Shown: positions 7,561 through 10,277 of the stretch, one piece after another
Layout of the letters: each line of letters opens with the position of its first letter
Numbering within the stretch: position 1 is the stretch's first letter
Assembly: GCA_002718515.1 (NCBI GenBank)
Contig: PBEX01000018.1
Location: 18,129 to 28,405, forward strand
Length of the DNA: 10,277 nt
Direction: 5' to 3'
Source: Phycisphaerae bacterium
GTDB taxonomy: Bacteria > Planctomycetota > Phycisphaerae > Phycisphaerales > SM1A02
Translations under genes and position numbers: made by a program
Notes under the pieces: model-generated
The model's input: the letters and a program-made list of their open reading frames with translations, nothing else
Told to the model about the DNA's origin: nothing
The model's database searches: none

Positions 7561-7975
7561 ACAACTTCATCATGCGAACGTGGGGCATATTGTTCATCAT
7601 GAATTCTTTGCCTACTGTGTTGAATCCGTGCTTAAGATAAAAGCCCTCAACATGCTTGCGTGCTGTGCACCAAACGCCTTCATTGAGTTTGCCTAGTACA
7701 GCAGTGATGAGCATCGAACCAAGACCATCCCCATGCAAATCTTCGCGGACTGCCATGGAACGCAGTCGCCAAGGACAACCCTCGCAATCAACATGCGTTT
7801 CCGGCAAGATACTCACGACCGCAACAATGTCATCATTGTCATCTTGTAACGCCATGTGTAGTGCGCGCTTGTCGCTGTCTGTGTCAAACGTCCAGTTTTC
7901 TTTGGGTTGATTCGGGCGAAGGACTGTCGAACGGAGCGCATAACAATCTTCTGCTGTCACGACAATCGGTTTCAT
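7532..7975 (-). CDS. GNAT-family N-acetyltransferase
   Basis: This is a 147-residue acetyl-CoA-dependent acetyltransferase of unknown substrate. N-terminal [11 protein letters not shown] (14-24), central WRLRSMAV (69-76), the acetyl-CoA loop HGDGLG (81-86) with His where Arg or Gln is usual, VWCTAR (101-106) and FYLKHGF (112-118) match a common small GNAT subfamily with the pattern LRxxVLRPxQP ... WCxAR ... FYxxxGF. The start is placed at ATG 7975, which forms an ATGA overlap with the stop of the upstream methyltransferase gene. A start at 7999 would give 8 extra residues inside that gene and has no support. The overlap implies translational coupling. The 3' end overlaps the convergent prfB by 29 bases. 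A Cys-x-x-Cys pair (64 and 67) is present, with no evidence that it binds metal. Confidence 0.88.
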   Translation of the reverse strand: MKPIVVTAEDCYALRSTVLRPNQPKENWTFDTDSDKRALHMALQDDNDDIVAVVSILPETHVDCEGCPWRLRSMAVREDLHGDGLGSMLITAVLGKLNEGVWCTARKHVEGFYLKHGFNTVGKEFMMNNMPHVRMMKLFTPSQNDDA

Positions 7976-8586
7976 TTTTGCAATCGTACTACGCGGCACG
8001 GTGGAAGATTACACCAAACAGAATTTTCACTACCCTGAAATTCACGCATTCTCGCGTTAATGTCTGCAGTCCGTTCCTCGGTTGCTTTGCGCAACGTTGG
8101 GGTACCGAATATTGCCTTGATGGTTCGCATGCCTAAATATTCAAAGTAGGCGAGTTCGCTACCTTCTTTGAGTAGCGCGAGCATGGTTTGGAAGAGTTCT
8201 TCGACAAGTTCCACTGGGAAGTTGTTAAATGGTAAGCCACAAATGATGGCATCAAACTCGCCCTCAAGTTCCGCTTCTTGAAGGAGTTCATTATGGAGTT
8301 TGAGGGTTATATCTGGATTGTTTTCGCGAAATGAAGCGAGCATGTTCGTTTCAATGTCCTCGCAGAACGTTTCATTCATTTCAACGATATGGAATTCGTC
8401 GCCACTTTGTAGCGTATTCAAAATCGCTTTGGTAAACGCACCAGTTCCGCAACCAACTTCTAGAATTCGTTTGTGTTCACCCTGCTGTATTGAAGCGACC
8501 ATTTCCCCCGCAAGAAAACGCGACGAAGGTGCGATTGCACCCGTCGCGTGATAATTCTTGATTGCCTGAGAGACGAAGCGAATCAC
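7972..8586 (-). CDS. SAM-dependent methyltransferase, PmtA / rRNA adenine dimethylase-like
   Basis: This is a 204-residue class I methyltransferase. The SAM-binding motif I is LEVGCGTG (42-49), the acidic end of strand 2 is IVEM (67-70), and the motif IV position reads GLPFNNFP (117-124). The upstream IAPSSRFLA stretch (18-26) and the C-terminal NLPPCRVVRL (193-202) match bacterial phospholipid N-methyltransferases of the PmtA type, which are distant relatives of KsgA-type rRNA dimethylases and are often annotated as such. A phosphatidylethanolamine substrate is therefore suggested by sequence, while the position behind rplT hints at ribosomes; neither is proved. The start is GTG 8586, which overlaps the rplT stop as GTGA. 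The next in-frame Met (residue 29) would lose the conserved APSSRF segment. Its own stop overlaps the GNAT start as ATGA. Confidence 0.85.
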   Translation of the reverse strand: MIRFVSQAIKNYHATGAIAPSSRFLAGEMVASIQQGEHKRILEVGCGTGAFTKAILNTLQSGDEFHIVEMNETFCEDIETNMLASFRENNPDITLKLHNELLQEAELEGEFDAIICGLPFNNFPVELVEELFQTMLALLKEGSELAYFEYLGMRTIKAIFGTPTLRKATEERTADINARMREFQGSENSVWCNLPPCRVVRLQK

Positions 8587-8954
8587 TTGCTTGCTTGAGC
8601 GGTTGTTTTCTCTTCAGCAAGGGTGACAAGTTTGTCGAATGCTTGAGGATCTTCAATCGCCATTTGGCTGAGCATTTTTCGGTTCAGCAAAATGCCTGCG
8701 TTCTTCAGACCATTCATGAAACGGCTGTAACGCGTGCCACGCATTCTGCATGCAGCAGTAATCCGTGTAATCCAAGTGCGTCTAAAGTCACGGCGACGAG
8801 CGCGGCGGTCACGGTATGCATATTGACCAGCGCGTGTGAGCGCGACTTTTGCTTGTTGTTTATGTCTACTTTTTGTTCCCCAGTAACCGCGAGCTTCGCG
8901 GAGGATTCTTTTTCGTGCTTTGTTTCTAGCAGCACCTTTTCTTACGCGTGGCAT
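8583..8954 (-). CDS. rplT: 50S ribosomal protein L20 (bL20)
   Basis: L20 binds 23S rRNA early in large-subunit assembly and in several bacteria represses its own operon. The protein is 123 residues, slightly longer than the usual 115-119 because of a short polar C-terminal tail (TTAQASK). The basic N-terminal extension (MPRVRKGAARNKARKRIL), GYWGTKS, AYRDRRARRRDFR, WITRI and the NRKMLSQMA segment are all family-typical. The start is fixed by a strong SD, AAAGGAGG, about 7 bases before ATG. It follows rpmI after 80 bases and is joined to the downstream methyltransferase by a GTGA overlap. Confidence 0.98.
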   Translation of the reverse strand: MPRVRKGAARNKARKRILREARGYWGTKSRHKQQAKVALTRAGQYAYRDRRARRRDFRRTWITRITAACRMRGTRYSRFMNGLKNAGILLNRKMLSQMAIEDPQAFDKLVTLAEEKTTAQASK

Positions 8955-8961
8955 GTGTTGC

Positions 8962-8967
8962 CTCCTT
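8962..8967 (-). promoter_or_regulatory. Strong ribosome binding site of rplT
   Basis: GGAGGC, within AAAGGAGGC on the minus strand, lies about 7 bases before the rplT ATG. It is the strongest SD in the window and contrasts with the absence of any at serA and prfB. Confidence 0.8.
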
Positions 8968-9034
8968 TGTCATCTGGTCGGGGGTTATGCTGAGTGCTTA
9001 ACGCTTCAACCCGCCAAATAGTCGTGTTATCAAA

Positions 9035-9244
9035 TTAGTTTGATGTCAATCGTTCGTTCAACATTGCACCGATGCGTTTAATGTCGGCTTTGCCAACATA
9101 GTTTGACTCGCGGTATGAACGCATGAGTTTGCCTGATTTGTGACTTCGGAGGTGACCTCCAAATGCACGTCTAACCTTACACTTACCTTTTGCAGTGATT
9201 CGGATTCGTTTAAGCAAACCTTTATGTGATTTCAACTTTGACAT
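9035..9244 (-). CDS. rpmI: 50S ribosomal protein L35 (bL35)
   Basis: This is a 69-residue basic large-subunit protein with the family opening MSKLKSHKGLLKRIRIT, followed by GKCKVRRAFGGHLRSHKS and a C-terminal helix ending in IGAMLNERL. Usual length is about 64-66. The start is placed at ATG 9244, where homology begins and where GGAG lies 8 bases upstream. An in-frame ATG at 9307 would add 21 unrelated residues and is rejected. rpmI usually follows infC; here the gene upstream is an unrelated membrane protein on the same strand. Confidence 0.96.
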   Translation of the reverse strand: MSKLKSHKGLLKRIRITAKGKCKVRRAFGGHLRSHKSGKLMRSYRESNYVGKADIKRIGAMLNERLTSN

Positions 9245-9269
9245 ACAAAATCTCCAATTCGAGCCACGT

Positions 9270-9298
9270 AGTGTAGCAGAATTCGCCAATTGTGGAAA
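9270..9298 (-). promoter_or_regulatory. Candidate sigma-70-type promoter of rpmI-rplT
   Basis: On the minus strand TTTCCA (9298-9293) and TACACT (9275-9270) are separated by 17 bases, each matching 4 of 6 consensus positions. Transcription would start near 9263, giving a leader of about 18 bases that still contains the GGAG ribosome binding site. The match is modest and position-based. Confidence 0.35.
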
Positions 9299-9345
9299 CT
9301 GCATCATCTAGTAACTCAGACGTAGATAATGCGAACTTCCGGGGG

Positions 9346-10227
9346 TTAGTGGGTTAAAAAGATGTCGATGGAGCGGTTTTGACCGTCAAGAATCCAGATT
9401 CGGTCTTCACCGATGATTGGAGGTCCTTGGCGAGTTGAGCCGTCATCTTGAAGTTGATTTTGCCCAAGTGAACCGTGGTTTTGAGACGGTGTGAGTGGGT
9501 CGCACTGCTCACCCTCAATGAGTTTATTGAGAATTGGATTTCGGTCACTCAAAAGGATGATGACGCGGCCTCGCTTCTGGAGGTTATCCCAAAGTTCTTT
9601 AGACTGAGTTTGGTAACTAAACCCGCTCTCTTCGCCCCCATGACCTGGGCAATTGAGATGGTTTTGGTCACAGTATCCGAGATTGACGAGGGCGTCTTCA
9701 TCTGTTCGGTGGGGCATAAATCCACTAAACATTGATGCGAGATTAGAGGCTTCTTCGGTTGGCATGGCACCATTGTGGTCTTGTGCGAAGTTAAAGAGCC
9801 CCTGCCCGACCATCGCCATGTTTTGAGCGCACTGATTACTGATTGAGCGTGCCCTTGCATTTCGACCAACCATGATAAAGACAGAAGCCACAATCAAAAG
9901 GACTGCGGCGACGCTGACAAAATCTGGAATGCGGATTCTAAATCCGCCCGTTAATGGTTCAATGTCATTGGTTGTAATGGTCATGCGTTCTGCTTGCTTT
10001 GCGTCATATTGATTGATGCGTGCAAGCGTTGCGTCGATCAGTGTGTCTGAAGCATCATCTACAGGGTATGCGTTTAAGAGACCCAGAGTTTGCAACACTG
10101 CTGTTGCGCGTTGTTGTTCTTCATCAGTGAGTTCACCTAAGGCACTTAACTCAAAACCAACCTCTGAAAGCCGATCGAGCATCAGTGCATCTTCTTCTGA
10201 AAATCCTAAGTGTTCAAACTCTGTCAT
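9346..10227 (-). CDS. Single-pass membrane protein, anti-sigma-like N-terminus and H-X9-DG pseudopilin-like C-terminus
   Basis: This 293-residue protein has no firm family name. Residues 1-100 are acidic and helical, with GELTDEEQQRA and LGLLNAYPVDD followed by LIDATLARI, a pattern I associate with planctomycete anti-sigma-type proteins. One membrane helix spans about 103-121. Beyond it, residues 133-156 (CAQNM, then GLFNFAQDHNGAMP) resemble the start of planctomycete type II pseudopilins, and residues 249-264 (QNHGSLGQNQLQDDGS) resemble their H-X9-DG signature, with one extra residue. Four cysteines (133, 186, 193, 242) lie outside the membrane and could form disulfides. The start at ATG 10227 is preferred over 10257. 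It has AGGAAG about 10 bases upstream and sits 2 bases after the stop of an upstream reading frame. The role is inferred: a membrane regulator paired with the preceding gene. Confidence 0.75.
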   Translation of the reverse strand: MTEFEHLGFSEEDALMLDRLSEVGFELSALGELTDEEQQRATAVLQTLGLLNAYPVDDASDTLIDATLARINQYDAKQAERMTITTNDIEPLTGGFRIRIPDFVSVAAVLLIVASVFIMVGRNARARSISNQCAQNMAMVGQGLFNFAQDHNGAMPTEEASNLASMFSGFMPHRTDEDALVNLGYCDQNHLNCPGHGGEESGFSYQTQSKELWDNLQKRGRVIILLSDRNPILNKLIEGEQCDPLTPSQNHGSLGQNQLQDDGSTRQGPPIIGEDRIWILDGQNRSIDIFLTH

Positions 10228-10229
10228 CG

Positions 10230-10277
10230 TTACTGCTCTTCCTGTGAACTTTGCCATGCATTTCGAAATGCTGCTAC
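10230..10277 (-). CDS. C-terminal end of an upstream gene (possible sigma factor), partial
   Basis: An open frame enters from the window edge and encodes VAAFRNAWQSSQEEQ before TAA at 10232-10230, two bases ahead of the next gene's ATG. The tight spacing suggests one operon. The AAFRNAW segment resembles the helix that ends many ECF sigma factors, which would fit an anti-sigma-like protein downstream. Only 15 codons are visible, so identity is a guess. Confidence 0.4.
   Translation of the reverse strand, partial: VAAFRNAWQSSQEEQ

Noticed and set aside
7976..7999. GNAT start at ATG 7999
   Set aside because: The ATGA overlap at 7975 explains the start, and the 8 added residues lie inside the methyltransferase gene.
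8562..8993. 143-codon open frame on the plus strand opposite rplT
   Set aside because: It is antisense to a certain ribosomal protein gene, has no recognisable motif, and is explained as a shadow of biased codon use.
8955..9034. Possible L20 regulatory structure between rpmI and rplT
   Set aside because: Only a 5-base-pair GGGTT/AACCC pairing across a 21-base loop was found by eye, too weak to call.
9245..9307. rpmI start at ATG 9307
   Set aside because: L35 homology and an SD both point to ATG 9244; the 21 extra residues are unlike L35 and overlap the candidate promoter.

Overview
The window is ordinary housekeeping chromosome of a bacterium. It is densely packed, of moderate GC (estimated by eye, not counted), and has no mobile elements, CRISPR arrays, tRNA or rRNA. 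The best hint of lineage is at the right end. There, a protein with an anti-sigma-like cytoplasmic N-terminus, one membrane helix and a degenerate H-X9-DG (pseudopilin-like) C-terminal domain sits behind what looks like the tail of a sigma-factor gene. This gene style is characteristic of Planctomycetes, especially Phycisphaerae. Several genes also lack a Shine-Dalgarno (SD) sequence. The assignment is an inference.

Layout. (1) Positions 47-3450, minus strand: rpsO (ribosomal protein S15), pnp (PNPase) and an orphan sensor histidine kinase form a probable operon. The rpsO-pnp spacer holds a long imperfect inverted repeat and several small hairpins, resembling in position the autoregulatory pnp leader of E. 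coli. (2) 3556-5160, plus strand: a long-form serA (phosphoglycerate dehydrogenase with ASB and ACT domains), divergent from rpsO. (3) 5167-6381, minus strand: a class Ib aspartate/prephenate-type aminotransferase, convergent with serA after a 6-base gap. (4) 6453-7560, plus strand: prfB (release factor 2), whose complete reading frame requires the classical +1 frameshift at CTT TGA C (6522-6528). The SD-like stimulator usually found just upstream of that site is not visible. (5) 7532-9244, minus strand: rpmI (L35), rplT (L20), a PmtA-like methyltransferase and a GNAT acetyltransferase. The last two are attached by 4-base start/stop overlaps (GTGA, then ATGA), and the GNAT tail overlaps the prfB tail by 29 bases. 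(6) 9346-10277, minus strand: the anti-sigma/pseudopilin-like membrane protein and the last 15 codons of the gene before it.

Together the genes serve translation (S15, L20, L35, RF2), RNA turnover (PNPase), serine and amino-acid metabolism (SerA, aminotransferase) and signalling (histidine kinase, putative anti-sigma protein). No stretch over 300 bases is gene-free. I see no wholly new system. The points most worth a second look are the structured pnp leader, the prfB recoding site without an obvious stimulator, the modification enzymes coupled to rplT, and the anti-sigma/pseudopilin architecture.
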